DNA of 42,648 bases from IMG/VR virus record IMGVR_UViG_3300010373_000020, positions 1 to 42,648 of that record; one strand, written 5' to 3'. The DNA is from a virus. Position numbers and translations under genes: made by a program. Below are positions 21,024 to 29,002 of the stretch, piece after piece. How positions within the stretch are numbered: the stretch's first letter is position 1; every line of letters starts with the position of its first letter. The notes below the pieces were generated by a model. The model was not told where the DNA came from. It made no database searches and worked only from the letters and a program-made list of their open reading frames with translations.

Positions 21024-21999
21024 CGACGCGGCCCTGATCGGACTGGAAACGGACGGCGGCGAGGCGGTCGCGCTGCCGGCGGAACTCGCCAACCCAGAAG
21101 CGCCCGGCGCGGCAACTGAACCCGCAACTCCGGCCGAGCCCTCCGCGCCCACGCCCCCGCAGCCGGCCGACCCAGCCGCGGCGGCCACCGCGTGGGAACG
21201 GGAACGTGCCGGCCTGCTGCGCGCGCTGTCGGAGGAGCGCGACGACAAGAAGACTCTGCGCGATCAGGTGAACCGCCTGAGCGGCATGGTCGAGGCCATC
21301 GCCAAGCCGACCGTAACCGCTCCAGTCGTCGAACCCGGCCCCACCGCGGCGGACCTCGAAGACACGGCGCGGTCGCTCGGCCTCTACAAGGCGGACGGGT
21401 CGGGCCAGCTCGACCTCGTCGCCGCCAAGAACGTCCTGGCGCGCGAAGCGCAGCGGACGCGGGCGGCCGTCGAGCAAGTCGTCGAGGAGCGCGTCAAGCC
21501 GCTCCAGACACACGTCGAGACGCAGCAGGCGCAGGCGGCCGTCAGTTCGATCTTCGAGGCGACGCGCGGCAAGGGCATCGAGGACCGCTTCACGCAGGCG
21601 GCGATCCAGAACTTGACAGGTGGCGACCCGCGGACGCTGATGCAGCCAGGCGTGCAAGTGCTCGTGACGCTCACGGCGGCGGGCATGAAGCAGATGATCG
21701 CTGGCGGGGCTCCCGCCACAGCGGCCACGGCTGCGGCGGCGGCCTCGGCAGCGGCAGCGGTCGTCAACGCTGGTGCCCCAGCGGCCCCGGCCGCTCCCGC
21801 CGCCCCCCCGGCGTTCGTGGCCGACACCGGGGCGCGCCCGGCGACCGCCCCGGCGCCCGAACTGTCGGCGCTCGAAAAGAAGACGATGCGGTCGCACGGC
21901 ATGAAGGTCGAGGAGTTCCGCGATTTCACGAAGGCCCTCGACAAGGCGAACGAGTCGGGCCGCGGCATTCCCGCTAGCGGTATCGCACTGGAGGACTGA
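21016..21999 (+). CDS. Scaffold-like protein, 327 aa
   Basis: ATG at 21016 overlaps the GroES-like gene by 8 nt. The N-terminal 60 residues are Ala/Pro/Glu-rich and disordered; a coiled coil follows (WERERAGLLRALSEERDDKKTLRDQVNRLSGMVEAI), then helices, a low-complexity Ala/Pro run (about residues 233-275) and a small charged C-terminal domain (ALEKKTMRSHGMKVEEFRDFTKALDKAN). Composition, coiled coil, basic end and place after the portal are those of a capsid scaffold. The capsid gene it would serve is far away on the other strand. Confidence 0.65.
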   Translation: MPDDAALIGLETDGGEAVALPAELANPEAPGAATEPATPAEPSAPTPPQPADPAAAATAWERERAGLLRALSEERDDKKTLRDQVNRLSGMVEAIAKPTVTAPVVEPGPTAADLEDTARSLGLYKADGSGQLDLVAAKNVLAREAQRTRAAVEQVVEERVKPLQTHVETQQAQAAVSSIFEATRGKGIEDRFTQAAIQNLTGGDPRTLMQPGVQVLVTLTAAGMKQMIAGGAPATAATAAAAASAAAAVVNAGAPAAPAAPAAPPAFVADTGARPATAPAPELSALEKKTMRSHGMKVEEFRDFTKALDKANESGRGIPASGIALED

Positions 22000-22003
22000 A
22001 CCT

Positions 22004-22537
22004 ATGGCGAAGGACAAGCAGGCCGTCAAGATTCCCGCCGACTTCGCGGTGGCCGAGCGGCGATTGCAGCACGGCGATCTGGCCGAACTGTCGCGCGGGT
22101 CAAACATCGAACTCGTCGGGCAGCCGTGCCCGATGGTGCTCTACTGGGCGCCGATCAACGGCCAGCCGTCCCCGTGGCACATGATCAACGTGCTCGGCTG
22201 GCAGTACGTCACACCGGCCGACCTCGGCGGCAAGCCGTCCGACCTCGGCCTGGACGAACAGGACGGCCGGATCGTCAAGGGCGGCCGCGACGATCAGGAA
22301 GTCCTGTTCAAGATGCCGAAGCATCTGCGCGAGCGGATCGCGTTCAAGAAGACCGAGGACTTCACACGCAAGCTCACGGACACCTCGAAGTCCAAGAGCG
22401 TCATCCAGAAGGGGCTGTCGGACGCGGGCGACGACCGCTCGGCCGAACTGCTCGGCAAGATGGAAGGGACACTCGAAGGCGGGGCGGCGCACCGGCTGGC
22501 TCGCGCGGTGGAATCCGAACCGGAAGAAGTCAAGTAG
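22004..22537 (+). CDS. Hypothetical head-module protein, 177 aa
   Basis: ATG at 22004, four bases after the previous stop. Mixed alpha/beta: FAVAERRLQHGDLAELSR, CPMVLYWAPINGQPSPWHMINVLGWQYVTPADLGG, a DQEVLFKMPKHLRERIAFKK segment and an acidic C-terminus. The YVTPxDL and VLFKMPKHL pieces occur in conserved head-region proteins of some podoviruses with no known role. Confidence 0.6.
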   Translation: MAKDKQAVKIPADFAVAERRLQHGDLAELSRGSNIELVGQPCPMVLYWAPINGQPSPWHMINVLGWQYVTPADLGGKPSDLGLDEQDGRIVKGGRDDQEVLFKMPKHLRERIAFKKTEDFTRKLTDTSKSKSVIQKGLSDAGDDRSAELLGKMEGTLEGGAAHRLARAVESEPEEVK

Positions 22538-22546
22538 GGCTCGGCC

Positions 22547-23779
22547 ATGGTCACAAAGCCCAACGCCGACAACGTCCTGCGCGCGGCCGTGCGCGCCGTG
22601 GAGAAGGCCGACGGACACCGCGGGCGCGCGGCTGTGGCGCTCGGCATCCCGGTCGGGACGCTCAAGGATCGCCTCCGGCAGGCCGTCACCAGCGGTCTCA
22701 TTCAGGCGTTCCCGCGGACGTTCTTGGCGACCCGGTACGCCGCCGAAGGCGAACGCCCGGAGCAGACGATCGATGACGACCTCGCGCGGCAGAAGTCCCG
22801 CGTCGGCCAGAAGGACGTCGAGCGCAAGTACCAGGAGTCGCTGGCGACCATTGACGCGCAGCGCCGGGCGCTCGAAGCCTCCTACGCGCTTGCGCGGCCG
22901 GTCGAGACGGTCGTCATCGAGCCGAAGCACGGCGGCAGCACGTCGGAAGCGACGGCCATCGCGCTCGCGGGCGACTGGCACATCGAGGAGGAAGTCGGCA
23001 AGGAAGTCGGCGGCCTGAACGTCTACAACCTCGACATCGCGCAAGCCTGCGCGGCGCAGTTCTTTCGCGCCGTCGTCAGCCTGACGCGCATGTCGCAGCA
23101 GGACGTCAAGATCGAGCACCTGGTCCTCGGCCTGCTCGGCGACTTCATTTCCGGCGACATTCACGACGAGCTGCGCGAGCGGTGCCAGCTCCGGCCGACC
23201 GAAGCGATCGTGATGGCGCAGCGGATGCTCGTGTCGGGCATCGAGTTCATCCTGAACCACTCGAAGGTCAGCATCCTTGCCGTGTGCAAGTCGGGGAACC
23301 ACGCGAGGACGACGAAGAAGGTCTTTGTCTCGAACGAGCAAGGGCACTCGCTCGAATACCTGATGTACCAGCACTTGGCCGCGCACTTCCGGTCCGAGAA
23401 GCGGGTGCAGTTCCAGATCGACGAGTCGTACCACTCGTACGTCCAGATTTACCGCGAGACCGCGGCCTTCCACCACGGGCACCATGTCAACTATCAGGGC
23501 GGCGTCGGCGGCCTGACGATTCCAATGAACAAGGCGATCGACCGGTGGAACGAAGCGCGACCGGCCACGGTGTACTTCAACGGCCACCATCACACGTCGC
23601 TCGACGGGGAGCGGTTCGTGTCCAACGGCTCGATGATTGGGCACTCGGCCTTCTCGGTCAGCATCAAGGCCCCGTACGGCGAGCCCCGGCAGTGGTTCAA
23701 CCTGATCGACAAGCGCCGCGGCCGCACGGGCCGATGGCCCATTCTCTTCGACAACCGAAAGGCGACTCGTGCGGCGTAG
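22547..23779 (+). CDS. Calcineurin-like metallophosphoesterase with N-terminal HTH, 410 aa
   Basis: ATG at 22547. Residues 10-60 form a helix-turn-helix (AVRAVEKADGHRGRAAVALGIPVGTLKDRL); residues 75-120 a helix with charge repeats; then the metallophosphoesterase motifs AGDWHIEEE (Asp143, His145), LLGDFISGDIHDE (Gly198, Asp199), SGNHAR (Asn251, His252), AFHHGHH and FNGHHHT (347-349). All five metal-binding blocks are present, so it should hydrolyse phosphodiesters or monoesters, possibly on DNA given the HTH. Such enzymes occur near portal genes in some phages; role in packaging or end-processing is inference. Confidence 0.78.
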   Translation: MVTKPNADNVLRAAVRAVEKADGHRGRAAVALGIPVGTLKDRLRQAVTSGLIQAFPRTFLATRYAAEGERPEQTIDDDLARQKSRVGQKDVERKYQESLATIDAQRRALEASYALARPVETVVIEPKHGGSTSEATAIALAGDWHIEEEVGKEVGGLNVYNLDIAQACAAQFFRAVVSLTRMSQQDVKIEHLVLGLLGDFISGDIHDELRERCQLRPTEAIVMAQRMLVSGIEFILNHSKVSILAVCKSGNHARTTKKVFVSNEQGHSLEYLMYQHLAAHFRSEKRVQFQIDESYHSYVQIYRETAAFHHGHHVNYQGGVGGLTIPMNKAIDRWNEARPATVYFNGHHHTSLDGERFVSNGSMIGHSAFSVSIKAPYGEPRQWFNLIDKRRGRTGRWPILFDNRKATRAA

Positions 23780-24041
23780 CGGGTACGGCACACAACGTAT
23801 CGAAGAAGCCGCTCGGCGGCTCGTGGACGGCCCGCGCTCGGCGGCCTACGGTGCCCCGCCCGACTCCATGCGGCGGATCGCACTCGCGTGGTCGGCTATT
23901 CTCGACCGGCCCGTCACCGGCAAAGAGGTCGCGCTGTGCATGGCGGCGCTGAAGCTCTGCCGGGAAGCCCACAAGCCGAAACGAGACAACCGCGTCGACC
24001 TCGTCGGCTTCGCCCTCATCGCGGACATGGTCAGCGAGTGA
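23769..24041 (+). CDS. DUF6378-like protein, 90 aa
   Basis: GTG at 23769 overlaps the phosphoesterase stop by 11 nt. The middle reads RRIALAWSAILDRPVTGKEVALCMAALKLCREAHKPKRDNRVDLVGFALIADMV, the characteristic pattern of DUF6378 phage proteins (W..ilg..vt...Va..m..lKl.R......D...D..GYa). The family is widespread in phages, often near nucleotide-metabolism genes; activity unknown. Confidence 0.7.
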   Translation: MRRSGYGTQRIEEAARRLVDGPRSAAYGAPPDSMRRIALAWSAILDRPVTGKEVALCMAALKLCREAHKPKRDNRVDLVGFALIADMVSE

Positions 24042-24048
24042 GCTGGGA

Positions 24049-24249
24049 GTGGAAGACGACGCCCCGATCGACGGCGGCACGCTCTGCCTCTGCTGCGGGT
24101 CGGAAAGCCTCCACTGGTGTTGCTTCGCGAGGACCGCGGATGCGGGTGATCTACATCGCTGGCCCGTTTCGGGCGCCGAACCCCGACGGTACCAACAACG
24201 CGTGGCGCACGCAAGAGAACATCATGCGCGCCATGGATCTCGCGCGTGA
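24049..24249 (+). CDS. Possible short Cys-rich protein, 66 aa
   Basis: GTG at 24049. The first 35 residues have LCLCCGSESLHWCCFART, a plausible zinc knuckle, but the rest overlaps the next gene by 110 nt in another frame and looks like a shadow. Only the gap between the two neighbours argues for a gene here. Confidence 0.25.
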   Translation: MEDDAPIDGGTLCLCCGSESLHWCCFARTADAGDLHRWPVSGAEPRRYQQRVAHAREHHARHGSRA

Positions 24250-24553
24250 GGTGTGGCGGCTCGGCCACGCCGCGCTCTGCCCGCACGCCAACACGATGTT
24301 CTTTCAGAACACCGCGCCAGATGCCGTGTGGCTGGAAGGCGACCTTGAAATGATGCGGCGGTGTGACGGCGTGCTGCTGGTCGAAGGCTGGGAGCAGTCG
24401 CAGGGCGCCTCAGCGGAGGCCGAGGAAGCCGTCACGCTCGGCATTCCGATCTTCTCGAATCTCGAACGCCTGAAGACGTGGCTCGCGCTCTGGGGCGACG
24501 CTCAGGCCGCGATGACGGGCGCCCGGAGCGAGGCCACGACGCGCAGCCGGTAG
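24140..24553 (+). CDS. DUF4406-like nucleoside 2-deoxyribosyltransferase-fold protein, 137 aa
   Basis: ATG at 24140. RVIYIAGPFRAPNP, then NIMRAMDLAREVWRLGHAALCPH, DLEMMRRCDGVLLVEGWEQSQGASAEAEEAVTLGIPIF matches DUF4406/YtoQ-type proteins, related to nucleoside 2-deoxyribosyltransferases; the Gly-Pro, Asp-Gly-Val and Ser-x-Gly-Ala-x-x-E motifs are present. It may act on modified nucleosides or nucleotide pools. Last gene of the rightward late operon; its 3' end overlaps the oppositely directed lysis gene by 52 bp. Confidence 0.75.
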   Translation: MRVIYIAGPFRAPNPDGTNNAWRTQENIMRAMDLAREVWRLGHAALCPHANTMFFQNTAPDAVWLEGDLEMMRRCDGVLLVEGWEQSQGASAEAEEAVTLGIPIFSNLERLKTWLALWGDAQAAMTGARSEATTRSR

Positions 24554-24906
24554 TCGCGGTCTGCGACGGCCGCCGTCCACGCCGCGACGCGCACGTCGAA
24601 TGCCTGAACAATACAGCCCAGCGACGCCTGGCCGGGATGCGCGATTGAATCCCCGTGCAGGCCGAACTCCGACCGGCCGAACATCTCCGTGCCCGGCAGT
24701 GGTTCGAGCCAGATAACGTACGGCCCGTGCGTGGCCGTATCGACCGGCTTCTGCATGATGTAGTCGCCGCACGGGAGCGGCCCGACATCGGCGACGGCCT
24801 GCATGTCGGGATTGTTCTTGCCGGGGCCAAGGCCCGCGTACCCGACGCCGAGCACGTGTCCGGCCGCGTCGAGCAGGGCGCCGGTCTTCTGCACGTACGT
24901 CAGCAT
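24502..24906 (-). CDS. L,D-transpeptidase-fold (DUF2778/Tlde1-like) cell-wall enzyme, likely endolysin, 134 aa
   Basis: ATG at 24906. VGYAGLGPGKNNPDMQAVADVGPLPCGDYIM resembles the entry part of DUF2778 proteins, and EMFGRSEFGLHGDS (His84), then HPGQASLGCIV (Ser95, Cys98), gives the HG...S.GC catalytic motif of the L,D-transpeptidase fold. The family cleaves or exchanges peptide cross-links of peptidoglycan. No signal peptide is seen, so a holin would be needed. It follows the coiled-coil membrane protein in the same operon, as a lysis pair would. No other endolysin was found in the window. Confidence 0.72.
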   Translation of the reverse strand: MLTYVQKTGALLDAAGHVLGVGYAGLGPGKNNPDMQAVADVGPLPCGDYIMQKPVDTATHGPYVIWLEPLPGTEMFGRSEFGLHGDSIAHPGQASLGCIVQAFDVRVAAWTAAVADRDYRLRVVASLRAPVIAA

Positions 24907-24907
24907 G

Positions 24908-25216
24908 TTACCGCCCGACGACCGTGGCGATGGCGTGCCAGCCCTTGATGAGCCCTTCCACGACGGCGACGGCCAGCGCGGCGACCATCGCCGTGATGCG
25001 GCGATCGATGCGCGAGTCTTTCTTCGCGTCCGACTCGCTCGTCTCCAGCGTCTTGATCCGCTCGTCTTGGCGGGCGATGTCTTGCTCGGATGACCCGAGG
25101 CGGCCGTTGAGCGCGTCGAGACGTTGATTGACCTGCGCGAAGCCGGCGCGCTGGTCCTCGCGCATTTCGCTCCACCGGCTCAGGAATTCTTCGCGACTCA
25201 GGTCCACAATCCTCAC
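24908..25216 (-). CDS. Coiled-coil, single-span membrane protein (XhlA/holin-like), 102 aa
   Basis: ATG at 25216. Residues 1-65 are a long charged helix with coiled-coil periodicity (FLSRWSEMREDQRAGFAQVNQRLDALNGRL, RQDERIKTLETSESDAKKDSRIDRR), followed by one membrane segment (ITAMVAALAVAVVEGLIKGW). The plan matches XhlA-type and DUF-type holin-associated proteins. Two bases separate it from the lysis enzyme. Likely a holin or spanin-like lysis partner. Confidence 0.65.
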   Translation of the reverse strand: MRIVDLSREEFLSRWSEMREDQRAGFAQVNQRLDALNGRLGSSEQDIARQDERIKTLETSESDAKKDSRIDRRITAMVAALAVAVVEGLIKGWHAIATVVGR

Positions 25217-25377
25217 CTCAGCCCGCGGACCCGGCCGTTGACCACATGGCCGCGCGGAATGGCCCGGTTGACGTGCAGGGCCGCCGTGCGGGGCATGGCG
25301 CCGATGCGGAGGATGCCGGGGCTGAACTTCGCCGGCTTCGGGACGGCGGCCTTCGGGATACCGGGCTTGAACGCCAT
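25213..25377 (-). CDS. Short basic protein, 54 aa
   Basis: ATG at 25377. MAFKPGIPKAAVPKPAKFSPGILRIGAMPR is Pro/Lys-rich and probably disordered; the end is basic. It overlaps the next gene by 4 nt (stop 25213, ATG 25216) and the previous by 1 nt. Unknown; possibly a minor virion peptide. Confidence 0.6.
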   Translation of the reverse strand: MAFKPGIPKAAVPKPAKFSPGILRIGAMPRTAALHVNRAIPRGHVVNGRVRGLR

Positions 25378-25580
25378 TACTGGCCCCCTTTCTTCGGTCG
25401 GAACTTGGCGAACGTCTTCGCGAGACGCGCTTCCTTGCCGAGCGCGCCGGGCGCGCTGGCTTCCTTCTTCGCGTAGGCCGACGTCGACATGCCGGCCTTG
25501 GCGGCCTTGGCCTTGAAGACGCCCTTGCGCAACGGCTTCACCGCCGCCTTCATGAAATAGCCGGAATGATGCTTGTTCAC
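25377..25580 (-). CDS. Short Lys/Ala-rich protein, 67 aa
   Basis: ATG at 25580 overlaps the preceding stop (ATGA). Strongly basic (KAAVKPLRKGVFKAKAAKAG, ARLAKTFAKFRPKKGG), like DNA-condensing internal peptides of virions; this is only composition. Family not recognised. Confidence 0.6.
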   Translation of the reverse strand: MNKHHSGYFMKAAVKPLRKGVFKAKAAKAGMSTSAYAKKEASAPGALGKEARLAKTFAKFRPKKGGQ

Positions 25581-27229
25581 GATCCGCCTCCGCGGTTCGC
25601 CGCTGCCAGCGGCACATTGATCGGGTCTTGCGGGATGTTGACCGGCACGGACGCGCCGGCGCCGCTCAGCGACTGATTGACGACCGGAACGACGGTGCCC
25701 GTGATCGATGCGATGGACGCGAGCGTGCGCGCGACCGTGGCGGCGTCGCCCGCGCGAATCGCGCTCGACAACGTGCCGAGCGCGCGCGCCGTCGCAATCT
25801 TCGTCGTGTAGCCGGAATCAGACGCGACTTTCAGTGCCGCGCCGAGAAACCCGCCGATCTGCGCACCTTCGATGCCGCCGAGCGCCGCGCCCCCGGACGC
25901 CCCGAGCATCGCCGGCATGATCTTCGCGACCGCGGCGAAGTTGCCGCCCTTCGTGGCCGTGCGGTTGATCTCGTCGGCGGCGTCCATGACGTCGGACGCC
26001 TTCTGCCAGATGTTTAGGTTGGCGTTGGCCGCGGCGAGCTTCGGATCGGACTGCGCGAGCGCGTCGCGAATCGCTCCGGCGGCGGCTTTGTTGCCGACGG
26101 AGTTCTGTTTCGAGGCCGTGTTCTGCTCAGACGTCGAGGCGATGGATGGCGAGTAGTCGGACCCGGCATCATAGTCCTGCCGAATCTTCCGAAGATCCTC
26201 GTATGTCGCCATGGGGCCGAGCTGTTTGAGGCGATTGATCGCGCCTTGGATGACCGCGATCTGTGGCGCGCGGTTCGGCCCTTGCACGGGCGCGCCGATC
26301 GGTCGACCAACCACGTTCGGCGCAGCCTGCACCTGTCCAGTCATCGGATCGCGCGTTTGACGAGACGGTAGTAGGGGACGTCCGCCCGGTCCTTCCAGAC
26401 TCGGCACGAGTCGATTCGCGTCGATCGGCTGCGCCGTGAGGGCGTCAATCTTTGATTGCAGTTGGGCGATGATCGGGCCGGTGTCGATCGCACGGCCAGG
26501 CCGTCGATCCGCTTCCGCCGCCTTCCATGCATCGGACGCCGCCTGTAGGTTCGTGTCGACGAAACTCGCCAGTCCGCTCGTCCGCACCGCGTTCGGTCCA
26601 GCCGCGAGCACATCCGGTGCGACATCGGCCGCGGTGGCCGAGAGCTTTTTCCCGGCCTTGCTCCGGCCCCAGCCGTTCTGCGGCCCCATAGCGGAGGCGA
26701 TCCGAGACTCCGCGCCCGCCTGCGCGGCATCGGCCACGGTCGGGGCCGCCGCTTCGGCCGCGATATCCGCGCCGCCGGACATCAACGTCGGCCCCGCGAG
26801 CGCCGCCGCGTCTCCGAGCGCCTTCGCCGCCTTCGTGTGGTCGCCCGAGCGCACCGCCGACAGCAAGTCATCCGCGATCGGCCCGACGACCGGCACCGTC
26901 CCGAGAAAGTGCAGCGCCGCCGTCGAGTGATCGCCCTGCGCGAGGGCCGTGCGGGCCGCCGCGAGACGCTGCGCCGACTGCGCGATGATCGGGTTGATGA
27001 TCGCCGCAGCCACCGGGTCTTGACCGTGGATCGCCGCGTCCCATGCGGTTTTGATCGCGGGCGCCGGGTTCAGGTCGCTGATGAACTGCTGCGCGCCGAC
27101 CGCCAGCGGCCCGTTCGGGTCGTTCAGGTTCGGCGGCGCGCCGACCTTCGCGGCCGAAGGGTCGGTCGACAGGTACGTGACCTTCGCGGCGCTCGGGTCC
27201 GTCGAGACGTACTGCTGATCGTCGGCCAT
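25577..27229 (-). CDS. Internal virion / ejection-like protein, 550 aa
   Basis: ATG at 27229 overlaps the next upstream stop. The N-terminus has an 11-residue tandem repeat (YVSTDPSAAKV / YLSTDPSAAKV, residues 7-29). Most of the rest is Ala/Gly-rich and helical with weakly hydrophobic stretches (MPAMLGASGGAALGGIEGAQIGGFLGAAL). Large, Ala-rich helical proteins after the tail hub of podoviruses are usually ejected into the host to build the DNA conduit. Sequence family not identified. Confidence 0.6.
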   Translation of the reverse strand: MADDQQYVSTDPSAAKVTYLSTDPSAAKVGAPPNLNDPNGPLAVGAQQFISDLNPAPAIKTAWDAAIHGQDPVAAAIINPIIAQSAQRLAAARTALAQGDHSTAALHFLGTVPVVGPIADDLLSAVRSGDHTKAAKALGDAAALAGPTLMSGGADIAAEAAAPTVADAAQAGAESRIASAMGPQNGWGRSKAGKKLSATAADVAPDVLAAGPNAVRTSGLASFVDTNLQAASDAWKAAEADRRPGRAIDTGPIIAQLQSKIDALTAQPIDANRLVPSLEGPGGRPLLPSRQTRDPMTGQVQAAPNVVGRPIGAPVQGPNRAPQIAVIQGAINRLKQLGPMATYEDLRKIRQDYDAGSDYSPSIASTSEQNTASKQNSVGNKAAAGAIRDALAQSDPKLAAANANLNIWQKASDVMDAADEINRTATKGGNFAAVAKIMPAMLGASGGAALGGIEGAQIGGFLGAALKVASDSGYTTKIATARALGTLSSAIRAGDAATVARTLASIASITGTVVPVVNQSLSGAGASVPVNIPQDPINVPLAAANRGGGS

Positions 27230-29001
27230 CAGTCACCGCCTCCGCTGCCGAGCGCCGGCGCGTTCTGCATGTCGCCGCGCCAGCCCTTGCCGTCCCACCA
27301 CACCGGAACGCCGTTGATCGTGCCGCGCGTGTTGACGGGCACGGCCGACGCGCCGCCGCCAGCGCCCGCGCCGCCCGCACGGCCGCCGCCGCCGCTGATG
27401 CGGCCCTTGACCTTCGTGATCTGATCCTGCAGCGCCGTGCGCCGGTTGTCGGCGTCCTGCTTCAACAGCTTGACGACGTCGAGCGTCTGTTTCAGCGTGG
27501 CGTTTTCGGGAAGGTAGCCCGCGACTTCCTCGCGCGACCGATCGGACAGCTGGCCCGACAGCGTCGGATTGCTCGTGATCTTCGCGATCTCGTTCGCGAA
27601 GACCTGGCGCGCGGCCTGATAGGTCGGTACCTGCGGCGCGCCGACGACCTTATCGGACAGCGTTCGCAGCGGTTGATTTGCCAGCGGCGACCCGCTGTCG
27701 ATGACCTTCTGCGCCGCGGCGATGAACTGATCGGCGTTCTTGAACGCGGTATCTTCGAACGCTGATACGGCGTCGAGGTTTTTCTGTAGCTGCGTCAGCG
27801 ACCCGCTGTCGGCCCTGAAACCGGCCTGCGCCGACGCAATGTCGACGTCCTGATCGAGTCCGGCGCGGACGCGCGCCGCCGCGCGGTTCATGATCGCCGC
27901 CTTGTCGGCCTTGCCGCCCATGCCGAAGCCCGGCAGCCCAGCGCCGCGATTGAACGCCGCCGCGGCGCGGTCGAGCGCGTCCGGGTCGAGCGAAATCGAG
28001 TTCGAACCGGATGCCGGTTTGTTCGCCGCTTCGGCGGCCGCGCGCTTCCCGGCGACGGTCGCCTCGTAGTTCGCCGTGGCGTCCTGCGCGATCTTTGTCG
28101 CCTCGGCCTGCGTCATCGGCGGCAGCCCGGCCGTCTTGCGCCGCTGCTGCTCGGCCACGATCGCGGCCTGTCCGGGGTTCTTTGAGGCATCGACGAGCGC
28201 GGGCTGCGCGGTCGGCGCGACTGACTTGCCGCTCGAGTCCGACACGTCGACGCCGACGACTGCCTGCAGGTCCGAGAACTTCGTCGGCTTGCCCCGGAAC
28301 GTGACCGTATAGTCCGGGTGCGCGGCGATAAACTGCGCGCCCGTCGGATCGTCCGGCGAAGCGAACTGCTTGCCGACGCGGTCGAGCACGGTCTGCGCGT
28401 CGACCTTCGTCTTGGCGAGCGCCTTCGCGTTGTCGAACTTGACGGCGCTGGAGATCGTGCCGGGGTCCGTGCCGAAGACGCGCGCCGACGTGTCATCGAA
28501 CAACTTCGCGGTCGCGGCGAACTGCACCGGATCGTCGATGCCGTTCAGTTCCTTGATCGCGTTCTGGACGAAGGCCGTCTGCCGCTGCTGCTGCGCCGCG
28601 CTTTCCTGCTGGAGCCGGATCAGGTCGTCCGTGTTCTGGTGCGTGTACGCTTGGTGCAGCGCGGCCTGCTTCTCGAGCTCGGCGCGCTTCTCGGCCTGCG
28701 CGTCCGACAGCCCCTTGAGCAGCCCGGCGCCCGCGAGCGGTCCGCCCGCCCTCGCGGCAATGCCCGCCATCACGAGCGGCAGCGCCTGCCGGATCGAATC
28801 CCACACGCCCGGCCCGTTCTGGATCGGCGCTGGCGCGGCCGGGGTCTGTGGCGCCGGGGCGGCTACGGGCGGCGTGTTCGCCGACGGCGCGGGCGTGACG
28901 ACCGGGGCGTCGGTCGTGTCATCGGTAAACGACGCCGGAGCCGTGGCCCCCGGATCGGGGCCGCCGAGCTGGTCCGACGAGAGGATGTCAGGCACGCCCA
29001 T
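27229..29001 (-). CDS. Internal virion / ejection-like protein, 590 aa
   Basis: ATG at 29001. A Pro/Ala/Thr-rich disordered start (about 60 residues) is followed by helices with repeated Gln/Ala coiled coils (EKRAELEKQAALHQAYTHQNTDDLIRLQQESAAQQQRQ), and more helices to a Gly-rich end. The coiled-coil and size suit a conduit protein that unfolds during ejection. Overlaps the next gene by 1 nt. Confidence 0.6.
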   Translation of the reverse strand: MGVPDILSSDQLGGPDPGATAPASFTDDTTDAPVVTPAPSANTPPVAAPAPQTPAAPAPIQNGPGVWDSIRQALPLVMAGIAARAGGPLAGAGLLKGLSDAQAEKRAELEKQAALHQAYTHQNTDDLIRLQQESAAQQQRQTAFVQNAIKELNGIDDPVQFAATAKLFDDTSARVFGTDPGTISSAVKFDNAKALAKTKVDAQTVLDRVGKQFASPDDPTGAQFIAAHPDYTVTFRGKPTKFSDLQAVVGVDVSDSSGKSVAPTAQPALVDASKNPGQAAIVAEQQRRKTAGLPPMTQAEATKIAQDATANYEATVAGKRAAAEAANKPASGSNSISLDPDALDRAAAAFNRGAGLPGFGMGGKADKAAIMNRAAARVRAGLDQDVDIASAQAGFRADSGSLTQLQKNLDAVSAFEDTAFKNADQFIAAAQKVIDSGSPLANQPLRTLSDKVVGAPQVPTYQAARQVFANEIAKITSNPTLSGQLSDRSREEVAGYLPENATLKQTLDVVKLLKQDADNRRTALQDQITKVKGRISGGGGRAGGAGAGGGASAVPVNTRGTINGVPVWWDGKGWRGDMQNAPALGSGGGD

Positions 29002-29002
29002 G

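Noticed and set aside
22100-23791. 563-codon open frame on the minus strand
   Set aside because: Antisense to the metallophosphoesterase, whose catalytic motifs are all present on the plus strand.
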